Positions 1-6,917 of a stretch of 10,306 bases of DNA are shown piece by piece. The DNA is from an uncultured Flavobacteriales bacterium (GTDB lineage Bacteria > Bacteroidota > Bacteroidia > Palsa-965), in contig CALJIF010000128.1 in the NCBI GenBank assembly GCA_937974275.1, positions 1 through 10,306 of the forward strand, in the 5' to 3' direction. The position numbers were made by a program, and so were the translations under genes. The notes beneath the pieces were generated by a model. That model saw only the letters and a program-made list of their open reading frames with translations. It did not search any database and was not told where the DNA came from. The first letter of the stretch is position 1, and the number at the start of each line of letters is the position of its first letter.

Positions 1-1407
1 TGGCGTGAAATTACAGATGAAGACCTCGCGAAGTTGGTACAGATTCCGATGATTCGTATCACCCGTTTTGACAGCATCAAGGCGGATGAGATGATGAAGG
101 ATTTGGAGCAACGCATTGAAGGAGTGAAACATCATTTGGCGCATTTGGTGGATTACACCATCGAGTATTTCAAAGATTTAAAGAAGAAATACGGTGCAGG
201 ACGTGAACGCAAAACCGAGATCCGACAGTTTGATGTGATTGAGAAGAGCACCGTTGCGGCAAATAATGTGAAGTTGTATGTGAACAGGGAAGAAGGTTTT
301 ATCGGTACCGGATTGAAGAAAGACGAATACGTTTTCGATTGTTCTGATCTGGATGAAATTATTGTCTTCCGAAGAGACGGCGTGATGATGGTGACTAAAG
401 TTTCCGAGAAGTCGTACGTTGGAAAAGACATTATTCATTTGGCCATTTTTAAACGTGGTGATGAAAAAACCGTTTATATCATGGCATACCGTGATGGTTT
501 ACGAGGCAACACCATGATCAAGCGATTTAATGTGCCTGCCGTAACACGTGATAAGGAATATCATTTGACACGCGGTGCGAAGGATTCCAAAGTGCACTAT
601 TTCTCGGTGTGTCCAGGAGGAGAGAATGAAATTATTTCCGTGTTGCTGACTAAAAATTCGGGAGCACGTAAATTGGAATTCGACATGGACCTTACACAAG
701 TTGCTGTTAAAGGTCGCGATGCACAAGGGAATATTTTAACGCGCTATCCGGTACAGAAAATCACCTGTAAATACCGTTCGCAGGGCGAAATCGTGTTCCA
801 GAAAGTTTGGTTTGATGATTCAACGTTCAAATTGAATTACGACGGTAAAGGAACGTATCTGGGAGAATTTGGTCCGGATGATCGTATTCTTACCGCGACT
901 CAAAGTGGACATTATCGCATGACTGGCATTGAGACCACGATTCACTTTGACGAGGACATGGTGTTGATTGAAAAATACAAGCCACAAGCTGTAGCTACTG
1001 CTGTATACCTGGATGGCGAAAGCAAAAATTATTTCGTGAAACGCTTCCAGTTTGAAGTGACGGACAAGAAAACACTGTTTATTACGGATCATCAGGATTC
1101 ACATTTGGAGCGGGTTTCGACAAATCCGGGACAAAAAATCGATTTGAAATTTGCGAAAGTAAAGGGTGTAGAACTGGAACCGGAAATTATTGAAGCCGAT
1201 CAGTTTATTGAAGTTCGCACGATGAAAGCGAAGGGAAATAAGGTAACATCGAAGAAGATCAAAACGATTTCGATGATTGATCCGTTCGAAAGTGTTTCTC
1301 CGGAAGAATTTGAAACCGAAACCGAGGAATTATCACCAATTCAGAAGTTAAAGAAGAGTTTAGAGCAGCAGGATAAAGGTGGTAAATCGCAAATGGAATT
1401 GTTTTAA
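1..1407 (+). CDS. parC: DNA topoisomerase IV subunit A (ParC), 3' part, 5' end outside window
   Basis: The reading frame is open from base 1 and gives 468 visible residues, so the N-terminal breakage-reunion domain with the catalytic tyrosine lies upstream. The visible part begins at the end of the coiled-coil/tower region (WREITDEDLAKL, then ITRFDSIKADE) and runs into the C-terminal DNA-wrapping region, with family-typical stretches such as EGFIGTGLKKDE, VGKDIIHLAIFKRGD, YRDGLRG and IKRFNVPAVTRDK. I recognise these from topoisomerase IV A subunits of Bacteroidota. No GyrA-box (QRRGGKG) is visible, which favours ParC over GyrA. Topo IV, with ParE, decatenates daughter chromosomes using ATP. 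The C-terminal tail is acidic then lysine-rich, probably disordered, and ends in QMELF, which resembles a sliding-clamp-binding motif. The SDR gene follows after 3 nt, so the two are probably co-transcribed. Family assignment is secure; the ParC/GyrA distinction is slightly less so. Confidence 0.93.
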   Translation, partial: WREITDEDLAKLVQIPMIRITRFDSIKADEMMKDLEQRIEGVKHHLAHLVDYTIEYFKDLKKKYGAGRERKTEIRQFDVIEKSTVAANNVKLYVNREEGFIGTGLKKDEYVFDCSDLDEIIVFRRDGVMMVTKVSEKSYVGKDIIHLAIFKRGDEKTVYIMAYRDGLRGNTMIKRFNVPAVTRDKEYHLTRGAKDSKVHYFSVCPGGENEIISVLLTKNSGARKLEFDMDLTQVAVKGRDAQGNILTRYPVQKITCKYRSQGEIVFQKVWFDDSTFKLNYDGKGTYLGEFGPDDRILTATQSGHYRMTGIETTIHFDEDMVLIEKYKPQAVATAVYLDGESKNYFVKRFQFEVTDKKTLFITDHQDSHLERVSTNPGQKIDLKFAKVKGVELEPEIIEADQFIEVRTMKAKGNKVTSKKIKTISMIDPFESVSPEEFETETEELSPIQKLKKSLEQQDKGGKSQMELF

Positions 1408-1410
1408 TTC

Positions 1411-2064
1411 ATGAGTTCAAGCGGAAAAACGGCAGTTGTATTTGGCGGTTCAGGTTTAATCGGATCGGAATTACTTCAATTGCTAAGCGCGGATAGTAAT
1501 TATGCCGAAGTAAAAGTATTTACGCGCCGTCCGCTGAATTTGAAAAAGCATAACATTGATGAAATCATCACAGATTTCAAGGATCTGGATGCTTTACGCG
1601 CTCAGGTGAAAGGAGATGTTATCTTTTGCTGCTTAGGCACAACTATCAATACAGCCGGATCTGAAAAAGCCTTTCGTGCTGTTGATTTTGATTTAGTTCG
1701 ATGGGCGGCAGTCGCCGCTTCTGAAAACAAAGTCCCGAAGTTTTTGGTAATATCGTCTGTAGGCGCAAATGCCGACTCGAAGAATTTTTATTTGCGCACC
1801 AAAGGTGAAATGGAAAAGGCTGTTACTGCATTGAATTTTGATCAATGTGTTGTGCTGCGTCCCTCCATGTTATTGGGTTCTCGTAAAGAATTTCGTTTTG
1901 GAGAAAGTATCGGAAAAGTAGTGATGCGTCTTTTTGCATGTTTAGTTCCTGCACGATACAAAGCTATTCCCGCAAGTCAGGTGGCGAAAGCTATGCTGAG
2001 ATTGGCTGATGATGGGAAGTTTTCGGGAGTGATGGAAAACGAGGCGTTGATGAAGGTGAAATAG
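1411..2064 (+). CDS. NAD(P)-binding atypical SDR, TIP30/HTATIP2-YbjT-like oxidoreductase
   Basis: This is a 217-residue Rossmann-fold protein. The nucleotide-binding glycine motif GGSGLIG is at residues 12-18, an SDR-like CCLGTT segment at 73-78, a serine pair in VISSVGAN around 113-120, and a Y-x3-K pair at Tyr127/Lys131 in the catalytic position. The RPSMLLGSRKEFRFGE stretch near 150-165 is characteristic of the TIP30/HTATIP2-like atypical SDRs. No signal peptide or membrane segment is evident, so it is likely cytoplasmic. Its substrate is unknown; members of this family are often annotated only as NAD(P)H-binding or nucleoside-diphosphate-sugar epimerase-like. The ATG lies 3 nt after the parC stop with no room for a promoter, which suggests co-transcription and translational re-initiation. 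The link to parC is probably only positional. Confidence 0.88.
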   Translation: MSSSGKTAVVFGGSGLIGSELLQLLSADSNYAEVKVFTRRPLNLKKHNIDEIITDFKDLDALRAQVKGDVIFCCLGTTINTAGSEKAFRAVDFDLVRWAAVAASENKVPKFLVISSVGANADSKNFYLRTKGEMEKAVTALNFDQCVVLRPSMLLGSRKEFRFGESIGKVVMRLFACLVPARYKAIPASQVAKAMLRLADDGKFSGVMENEALMKVK

Positions 2065-2120
2065 GTATTAGCCCGACAGGCTTCACCAATATACAAGTGC
2101 TGAGTGATCCGTTGAAATTA

Positions 2121-3134
2121 TCAAGCTTCTGCAAAATCTGCACTACCTGAAAAGCCTTTCTCCGTTAAATTACTTCTTATCCCATCCCGCGCTCCGTGCA
2201 TCGCCGTCAACACTACTACATAATATTCTTCTGGGTTGGTGATGCTTTCTAACTTTACAACCGGTTTGGTGTCAATAGTGCCGCCAACACGCTGTGGTGC
2301 AACATCCACAAAACAGCTGATCATGGGCATAATTTCGTTTAGAAATTCGCGATAACGTTTTCGGGTAACACGTCCCGCTCCGCAAACCGCTATTTTTCGA
2401 TTATTATAATTACGCAACACGTGCTTAATCAAATACGGTGTTTTAACTCGAGCAAACGCCTCAGGACTGTATCTCGAATCATTGCGTGTAAGTCGGGTGG
2501 GAGGATCATTCCAAATAATTACAGGCTCATGCACTTTTCCAAAACGCACACCTTCTTCCATCCAGCGCAACCATTGCTCGTAGTCTTCCGGGAAATCGCC
2601 TTCCTTGGGACCTCCATGAACTTGCCATAACTCGCGTCTGAACATAATGGACGGATTTGCAACAGGAGAATCGATGAAACGGGCTTGAAATATTTCATCT
2701 TCATCTCTCAAAGAATTTAACCAGTCAATATGCATGGCATAGCCTTGCTGGTGTTCACGTGATCCTCCATACTGAACCATTCCGCTCACCACACCGATTT
2801 GAGGATGTTGTTGCAAATAGTTTATTTGTAACTCTAACCGTTTCGGCAGCATGATATCATCAGCATCCATGCGTGCAACAAGCAACCCCTTACCGGCTTG
2901 AAATCCTTTATGAAATGCTGCCGTTACTCCGGCGTGTTCTTGGTCAATAAGGTGAAATCGTTGATCTGAATGACAAAATTGTTCCACCAATTGTTTCGTG
3001 TGATCCGCAGAGCCATCATTAACCACGATCACCTCAAAATTGGTGTAGGTCTGCGATTGAATAGATTTCAAACACGGTACAATACAGTTTTCAGCATTGA
3101 ATGCCGGAAGTACGACGGATATTTGTGGGCGCAC
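2121..3134 (-). CDS. Family 2 glycosyltransferase with C-terminal Rossmann-like domain
   Basis: This 337-residue protein starts with a GT-A fold: ISVVLPAFNAEN at 5-16, VVNDGSADHT at 37-46 for the nucleotide-sugar site, the metal-binding DxD motif in MDADD at 89-93, and PEDYEQW at 182-188 giving the ED pair usually supplying the catalytic base. Residues about 246-337 form a second domain with IAVCGAGRVTRKR and FVDVAPQRVGG, resembling a nucleotide-binding Rossmann fold. GT2 enzymes move sugars from NDP- or lipid-linked donors to glycans, lipids or proteins; the acceptor cannot be read here. The start is GTG at 3132-3134, forced because a stop codon lies two codons upstream in frame and the GT2 beta-strand begins at residue 5. 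It is convergent with the SDR gene (56-nt gap) and divergent from sua5. No other glycan genes are nearby, so it looks like an isolated transferase. Confidence 0.92.
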   Translation of the reverse strand: MRPQISVVLPAFNAENCIVPCLKSIQSQTYTNFEVIVVNDGSADHTKQLVEQFCHSDQRFHLIDQEHAGVTAAFHKGFQAGKGLLVARMDADDIMLPKRLELQINYLQQHPQIGVVSGMVQYGGSREHQQGYAMHIDWLNSLRDEDEIFQARFIDSPVANPSIMFRRELWQVHGGPKEGDFPEDYEQWLRWMEEGVRFGKVHEPVIIWNDPPTRLTRNDSRYSPEAFARVKTPYLIKHVLRNYNNRKIAVCGAGRVTRKRYREFLNEIMPMISCFVDVAPQRVGGTIDTKPVVKLESITNPEEYYVVVLTAMHGARDGIRSNLTEKGFSGSADFAEA

Positions 3135-3138
3135 GGGT

Positions 3139-3146
3139 TAAAGATA
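3139..3146 (-). promoter_or_regulatory. Bacteroidota -7 promoter element (TATCTTTA) for the glycosyltransferase gene
   Basis: Read on the minus strand this is TATCTTTA, one mismatch from the Bacteroidota primary sigma -7 consensus TAnnTTTG. It ends 4 nt before the GTG start at 3134, so the transcript would begin at or next to the start codon. No clear -33 TTTG is visible. It mirrors the plus-strand element at 3166-3173. Confidence 0.5.
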
Positions 3147-3160
3147 TTACAGCCTGAGCA

Positions 3161-4141
3161 ATGATTATCTTTGCAGCTGTGAAATCGCCCATTGGTCAAG
3201 ATATTGAAGCGGCTGTACAGTTTTTACAGGAAGGCGCTTTAGTTGGTATTCCGACTGAAACGGTTTATGGTCTGGCAGCAAACGCATTGAATCCGGATGC
3301 TGTGTTGCAAATATTTCAGGTGAAAGGTCGACCGACATTCAATCCATTAATCGTTCACGTACATGATGCCGCGCAATTTTCCTTGTATGCGGAAGAAGTG
3401 CCTGATGTGATAAAATTGTTGGCTCAACACTTTTGCCCGGGGCCGTTGACGTTCGTTTTACCTAAAAAAAGCGTCATTCCGGATTTGGTTACCGGTGGCG
3501 GAAATACTGTTGCTTTGCGCGTTCCGGGACATCCGTTGACATTGCAACTTTTAAAATCTCTGGATTTCCCTTTAGCCGCTCCGAGTGCTAATCCGTTCGG
3601 CTACATTAGCCCCGTAACTGCATTACATGTTCAGGAGCAATTGGATGGGAAGGTGGCGTACATTTTGGATGGTGGTCCGAGTATGATTGGTGTGGAATCA
3701 ACAGTAGTGATGATGCGCGGCAAAAGTTTGGTGGTGCTGCGTGTCGGCGGTGTTTCCATTGAATCGTTGCGTGAAGTTTATACGAATGTTGTTGTCGAGA
3801 TAAATCAATCATCCAACCCTAAATCTCCCGGTCAATTAAAGAGTCATTATGCGCCGCGAATTCCCTTGAAGTTGGGTACTATCGGTGAATTACTGAACCG
3901 TTATTCCCAACAAAAAATTGCAGTGTTGTCTTTTCGAGAAACATTTAATCATTCGGCCATCATTGCTCACGAGGTGTTGTCTAGTGAAGGAAACGATGCG
4001 GAAGCAGCGCGGAATTTATTTGCTGCATTACGAAGACTTGATCGAACAAATGCCGACATTATCATTGCAGAAAAACTACCCGAAAAAGGTTTGGGAATGG
4101 CCATCAACGACCGGCTGGAACGTGCAGCAGCCGATTATTAA
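3161..4141 (+). CDS. sua5: L-threonylcarbamoyladenylate synthase, two-domain Sua5 type
   Basis: The enzyme makes threonylcarbamoyl-AMP from threonine, bicarbonate and ATP, the first step of t6A37 modification in ANN-decoding tRNAs; TsaBDE enzymes complete it. From the ATG at 3161 the product is 326 residues. The YrdC domain spans about 12-205, with PTETVYGLAANAL at 31-43, the KxR motif in VKGRPTFNPLIVHV at 54-67, and APSANPFGYISP at 140-151. The linker motif SPGQLKSHYAPR at 222-233 leads into the C-terminal Sua5 domain, ending near GMAINDRLERAAADY. This makes it the Sua5 form rather than the short TsaC form. The true start may be the GTG at 3179 (320 residues, VKSPIGQDIEAAV): family homology begins about there, and a promoter element at 3166-3173 lies downstream of the ATG. 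It is divergent from the glycosyltransferase; accC follows after 37 nt with its own promoter. Confidence 0.95.
   Translation: MIIFAAVKSPIGQDIEAAVQFLQEGALVGIPTETVYGLAANALNPDAVLQIFQVKGRPTFNPLIVHVHDAAQFSLYAEEVPDVIKLLAQHFCPGPLTFVLPKKSVIPDLVTGGGNTVALRVPGHPLTLQLLKSLDFPLAAPSANPFGYISPVTALHVQEQLDGKVAYILDGGPSMIGVESTVVMMRGKSLVVLRVGGVSIESLREVYTNVVVEINQSSNPKSPGQLKSHYAPRIPLKLGTIGELLNRYSQQKIAVLSFRETFNHSAIIAHEVLSSEGNDAEAARNLFAALRRLDRTNADIIIAEKLPEKGLGMAINDRLERAAADY
3166..3173 (+). promoter_or_regulatory. Bacteroidota -7 promoter element (TATCTTTG) for sua5
   Basis: TATCTTTG matches TAnnTTTG exactly. It lies inside the first codons of the longest sua5 frame and ends 5 nt before an in-frame GTG at 3179, so transcription from it would exclude the upstream ATG. 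No convincing -33 TTTG is seen at the usual distance, where the opposing promoter's -7 element sits instead. Confidence 0.6.
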
Positions 4142-4146
4142 AATAT

Positions 4147-4154
4147 TACATTTG
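4147..4154 (+). promoter_or_regulatory. Bacteroidota -7 promoter element (TACATTTG) for accC
   Basis: TACATTTG is an exact TAnnTTTG match in the 37-nt gap between sua5 and accC. It would give a transcript start near 4159-4161 and a leader of about 20 nt that is A-rich (TTAAAAAGAAACTG) but lacks a strong Shine-Dalgarno sequence. The -33 box is not obvious. It suggests accC is transcribed independently of sua5. Confidence 0.6.
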
Positions 4155-4178
4155 TTACGCTTAAAAAGAAACTGATTT

Positions 4179-5663
4179 ATGAAGAAGATATTAGTGGCGA
4201 ACCGCGGAGAAATTGCATTACGTGTCATGCGTTCGTGCCGTGAAATGGGCATTAAAACAGTTGCGGTATATTCCGAAGCCGACAGAACTGCGCCGTTTGT
4301 GAAATACGCAGACGAAGCCGTTTGTATTGGTCCGCCACCATCCAATCAATCGTATTTGAAAGGTGATAAAATCATTGATGTTTGTTTACAGTTGGGCGTT
4401 GACGGTATTCATCCGGGTTACGGATTTTTGTCGGAGAATGCAGAGTTTGCCGCAGCTGTAAAAAAAGCGGGTATCACGTTTATCGGGCCTTCTCCGGAAG
4501 CCATGGATATCATGGGAGATAAACTATCCGCGAAAGAAGCAGCCAAGCGGTACAAGATCCCGATGGTTCCGGGTTCGGAAGGCGCCATTTCTTCAGTTGA
4601 TGAAGGTAAAAAAATCGCCCTCGAAACCGGATTTCCTTTGCTTATTAAAGCAAGCGCCGGAGGTGGCGGGAAAGGAATGCGCATTGTAGACCGCATTGAA
4701 GATTTTGAAGAGCAAATGAAACTTGCCGTTAGTGAAGCAACATCTGCTTTTGGTGATGGTTCTGTGTTTATTGAAAAATATGTTGCGGGTCCGCGTCATA
4801 TAGAAATTCAGGTTTTAGCAGATACGCACGGCAATATTGTGTATTTGTTCGAGCGCGAATGTTCAGTGCAACGTCGCCACCAAAAAGTAATTGAAGAAGC
4901 TCCAAGTGCTGTGCTTACACCGGAAATTCGCGAGAAAATGGGGCAGTGTGCAGTTGATGTGGCTCGCGCATGCGATTACGTGGGCGCCGGAACTGTTGAA
5001 TTCTTGTTGGATGAGAATAAAAATTTCTACTTCCTCGAAATGAATACTCGTTTGCAGGTGGAACACCCGGTGTCTGAAATGATAACCGGAATTGATTTGG
5101 TGAAAGAACAAATCAAAGTTGCCCGCGGCGAAAAATTAACGTTTACTCAAAGCGACTTAAAAATCAACGGACATTCTGTTGAAGTGCGCGTTTATGCGGA
5201 AGATCCAACCAATAACTTTTTGCCGGATATCGGAAAACTGGTAACATATCGTCGTCCTCAGGGCAAAGGTGTTCGCGTTGATGACGGCTTTGAAGAGGGA
5301 ATGGAAATTCCGATTTATTACGATCCGATGATTGCGAAGTTGATTACCTGGGGGCAGAACAGGGAAGAAGCTATAGAACGTATGCTTCGCGCAATAGATG
5401 AATATCGAATCACCGGTGTAGAAACTACATTGAATTTTTGTCGATTTGTACTGCAACATGAAGCGTTCCGTTCCGGCGATTTTGATACCCATTTTATCAA
5501 AAAGTACTTTAAACCGGAATATTTGGCCATTCCAAAATCCGATGAAGGCGAAGTGGCAGCATTGGCCGGATTATGGTGGCATTTGAACGAAAAGAAAAAG
5601 AATGTTCCTGTACCTGCTGCGGGTTCTGCACGTTCTAATTGGAAAACAAACCGCACCCGATAA
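4179..5663 (+). CDS. accC: Biotin carboxylase subunit of acetyl-/acyl-CoA carboxylase
   Basis: The enzyme carboxylates biotin on a carrier protein using ATP and bicarbonate, the first half-reaction of acetyl-CoA or propionyl-CoA carboxylase. The 494 residues show the N-terminal biotin carboxylase domain (KKILVANRGEIALRV at 2-16, GIHPGYGFLSENAEFA at 76-91), the ATP-grasp glycine loop GGGGKGM at 161-167, ECSVQRRHQK at 227-236 with the catalytic lysine, EMNTRLQVEHPV at 287-298 with metal and catalytic residues, and the C-terminal domain (EVRVYAEDP at 335-343, FLPDIGKL, YYDPMIAKLI). The standalone enzyme is usually near 450 residues; here about 45 more form a tail ending NWKTNRTR. There is no biotin-carrier domain and no carrier or carboxyltransferase gene beside it, so partners must be elsewhere. 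The tail and several sequence variants resemble the acyl-CoA (propionyl-CoA) type of Bacteroidota, but the substrate is inference. Confidence 0.95.
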   Translation: MKKILVANRGEIALRVMRSCREMGIKTVAVYSEADRTAPFVKYADEAVCIGPPPSNQSYLKGDKIIDVCLQLGVDGIHPGYGFLSENAEFAAAVKKAGITFIGPSPEAMDIMGDKLSAKEAAKRYKIPMVPGSEGAISSVDEGKKIALETGFPLLIKASAGGGGKGMRIVDRIEDFEEQMKLAVSEATSAFGDGSVFIEKYVAGPRHIEIQVLADTHGNIVYLFERECSVQRRHQKVIEEAPSAVLTPEIREKMGQCAVDVARACDYVGAGTVEFLLDENKNFYFLEMNTRLQVEHPVSEMITGIDLVKEQIKVARGEKLTFTQSDLKINGHSVEVRVYAEDPTNNFLPDIGKLVTYRRPQGKGVRVDDGFEEGMEIPIYYDPMIAKLITWGQNREEAIERMLRAIDEYRITGVETTLNFCRFVLQHEAFRSGDFDTHFIKKYFKPEYLAIPKSDEGEVAALAGLWWHLNEKKKNVPVPAAGSARSNWKTNRTR

Positions 5664-5716
5664 TATCCAAACTGCCTTGTTAACAACTATTTAGGAGTTT
5701 TTGGGTAACATTGGCA

Positions 5717-5724
5717 TAGATTTG
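5717..5724 (+). promoter_or_regulatory. Bacteroidota -7 promoter element (TAGATTTG) for the DUF4294-like gene
   Basis: TAGATTTG matches TAnnTTTG exactly and lies in the gap after accC. It ends 5 nt before an ATG at 5730 and 44 nt before the ATG at 5769. A TTTTTGG run at 5698-5704 is the only -33-like sequence, but it sits closer than the usual spacing. Confidence 0.6.
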
Positions 5725-5768
5725 GCGTTATGAGGGTAGTAATCGGAATGATTCGGTTACGGAAAAAC

Positions 5769-6377
5769 ATGAAAAACGCGCTATTAACATTGGTCATTAC
5801 TCTTTCTACCTTGGCGGTTTCCGCTCAGGATTTGAAAGTCGGAGATATCAAAGAATATCCGAGTACCCGTGTTTCCTGGACGATGGACGAGAATAACGAT
5901 TCTATGGCTGTAATCAGTCATTACACGTGTATCATTGTTGCCGACCGCCAGTTTAAAAACGCGCGCGATAAAGCGAAGTGGGACAAGTTTAAGCGTGATG
6001 TAAAAGCCGCTTATCCGTATGCTGTTTTGGCTAAAATGAAATTAGCGGAGTTAGATACACAGTTGGCTTACATCAAAGGCGAAGCAGCACGTAAAGCATT
6101 TGCCGAAAAAGCAGAAAAACAACTGGTAGATCAGTTTGAAAAAGACATGCGCAATTTGACTATGGCTCAAGGACGTATTCTGATCAAATTGGTTGACCGT
6201 GAAACCGGTTCTACAACGTATCAGTTGATTAAAGAACACCGTGGTTCCTTCAGCGCATTCATGTGGCAAAGTGTAGCGTTCGTTTTTGGTAATAATTTGA
6301 AATCCGAATACGACAGCACAGGCGAAGATGCCAAAATTGAGCAAGTCGTAAGCCTCATTGAGTTAGGCTTGATTTAA
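5769..6377 (+). CDS. Secreted DUF4294-like protein of unknown function
   Basis: From the ATG at 5769 the product is 202 residues and begins with a good signal peptide, MKNALLTLVITLSTLAVSAQ, with likely cleavage after SA or AQ. The mature part has a strand region (KEYPSTRVSW, SHYTCIIVADRQ) and then a helical, charged part: KFKRDVKAAYPYAVLAKMKL, AEKQLVDQFEKDMRNLT, QGRILIKLVDRETGSTTY and AFMWQSVAFVFGNNLKSEYD. I recognise this as the DUF4294 family of Bacteroidota, whose function is not known; it is presumably periplasmic. An in-frame ATG at 5730 would add 13 residues (MRVVIGMIRLRKN) ahead of the signal peptide. It lies just after the promoter element and could be a leaderless start, but the shorter form has the cleaner signal peptide. 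The stop codon directly abuts that of the convergent NlpC/P60 gene. Confidence 0.82.
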   Translation: MKNALLTLVITLSTLAVSAQDLKVGDIKEYPSTRVSWTMDENNDSMAVISHYTCIIVADRQFKNARDKAKWDKFKRDVKAAYPYAVLAKMKLAELDTQLAYIKGEAARKAFAEKAEKQLVDQFEKDMRNLTMAQGRILIKLVDRETGSTTYQLIKEHRGSFSAFMWQSVAFVFGNNLKSEYDSTGEDAKIEQVVSLIELGLI

Positions 6378-6917
6378 TTATTGCTTCGGCCTTCCCGCAC
6401 GGAAATAATATTTCCGATAGTATTCCTCATTCAAATCAGAAATCACAACACCTCTGTGGACAGAAGCATGAGCAAACTTGTTGTTGCCCAAATAAATGCC
6501 AACATGGGAAATTTGCCCTTTGCGAATTTTAAAAAATAAGATATCGCCTTCCCGCAACGAGTCACGTGAAACAGTATCCATCAATGGATACAAATCTTTT
6601 GAACCACCACTCAAAACAACACAATACACGCTTTTGTACATCTCGCAAACAAATCCTGAGCAATCAATTCCGCTTTTGGACTTACCGGCATATTTATATT
6701 TCGTACCAAACCAGTCGTGAACCAGGTAAAATAAATTGGGATCATTAGCCGAATCGGGATGCAAACCGTACGCCTGATAAAATGCTATAACGCGGTTATG
6801 TTGAATCACGGAATCAACACGAATACTGTCAAGCCGAATTGAATCCTGCTGCGCCTGAAGTACAGTGGAAACAGCCAAAAGGGCTAACAACACTATTTTA
6901 TTTGCGGCGAAGTTCAA
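6378..6917 (-). CDS. Exported NlpC/P60 family cysteine peptidase
   Basis: This is a probable cell wall hydrolase cutting peptide stems of peptidoglycan, in the periplasm. The NlpC/P60 domain fills the C-terminal two-thirds: the nucleophile cysteine in GIDCSGFVCEMY, the first histidine in ISHVGIYLG, and the third polar residue in FAHAS, preceded by the typical LREGDILFF. Numbered from the chosen start these are Cys86, His138 and His150. An N-terminal hydrophobic stretch (KIVLLALLAVSTVLQAQ) is a signal peptide, followed by a short DSIRL/DSIRV/DS repeat. There is no ATG at the front. I chose TTG at 6915-6917, giving MNFAANKIVLL; a GTG at 6957-6959 would add 14 residues before the signal peptide. 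The TTG overlaps the end of the upstream methyltransferase gene by 20 nt, implying co-transcription and translational coupling. No SH3 domain is present. Confidence 0.87.
   Translation of the reverse strand: MNFAANKIVLLALLAVSTVLQAQQDSIRLDSIRVDSVIQHNRVIAFYQAYGLHPDSANDPNLFYLVHDWFGTKYKYAGKSKSGIDCSGFVCEMYKSVYCVVLSGGSKDLYPLMDTVSRDSLREGDILFFKIRKGQISHVGIYLGNNKFAHASVHRGVVISDLNEEYYRKYYFRAGRPKQ

Noticed and set aside
2070..2082. Hairpin AGCC-CGACA-GGCT between the convergent SDR and glycosyltransferase genes, possible shared terminator
   Set aside because: The stem has only 4 bp and no T-tract follows on either strand, so it is too weak to call.
5677..5686. Perfect 10-bp palindrome TTGTTAACAA after accC
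   Set aside because: It could be an operator, but a single AT-rich palindrome of this length is expected by chance, there is no second copy, and it does not match a DnaA box.
5318..5686. 122-codon minus-strand open frame over the 3' end of accC
   Set aside because: It lies antisense to strongly conserved AccC sequence and has no recognisable protein pattern.
5667..5705. Possible terminator stem CCAAACT with AGTTTTTGG after accC
   Set aside because: The pairing needs a bulge and a long loop, so it is not convincing.
6798..6846. DSIRL/DSIRV tandem repeat in the NlpC/P60 protein as a functional repeat
   Set aside because: Only two to three short units just after the signal peptide; such linkers are common in exported Bacteroidota proteins and show no nucleotide-level tandem copy.
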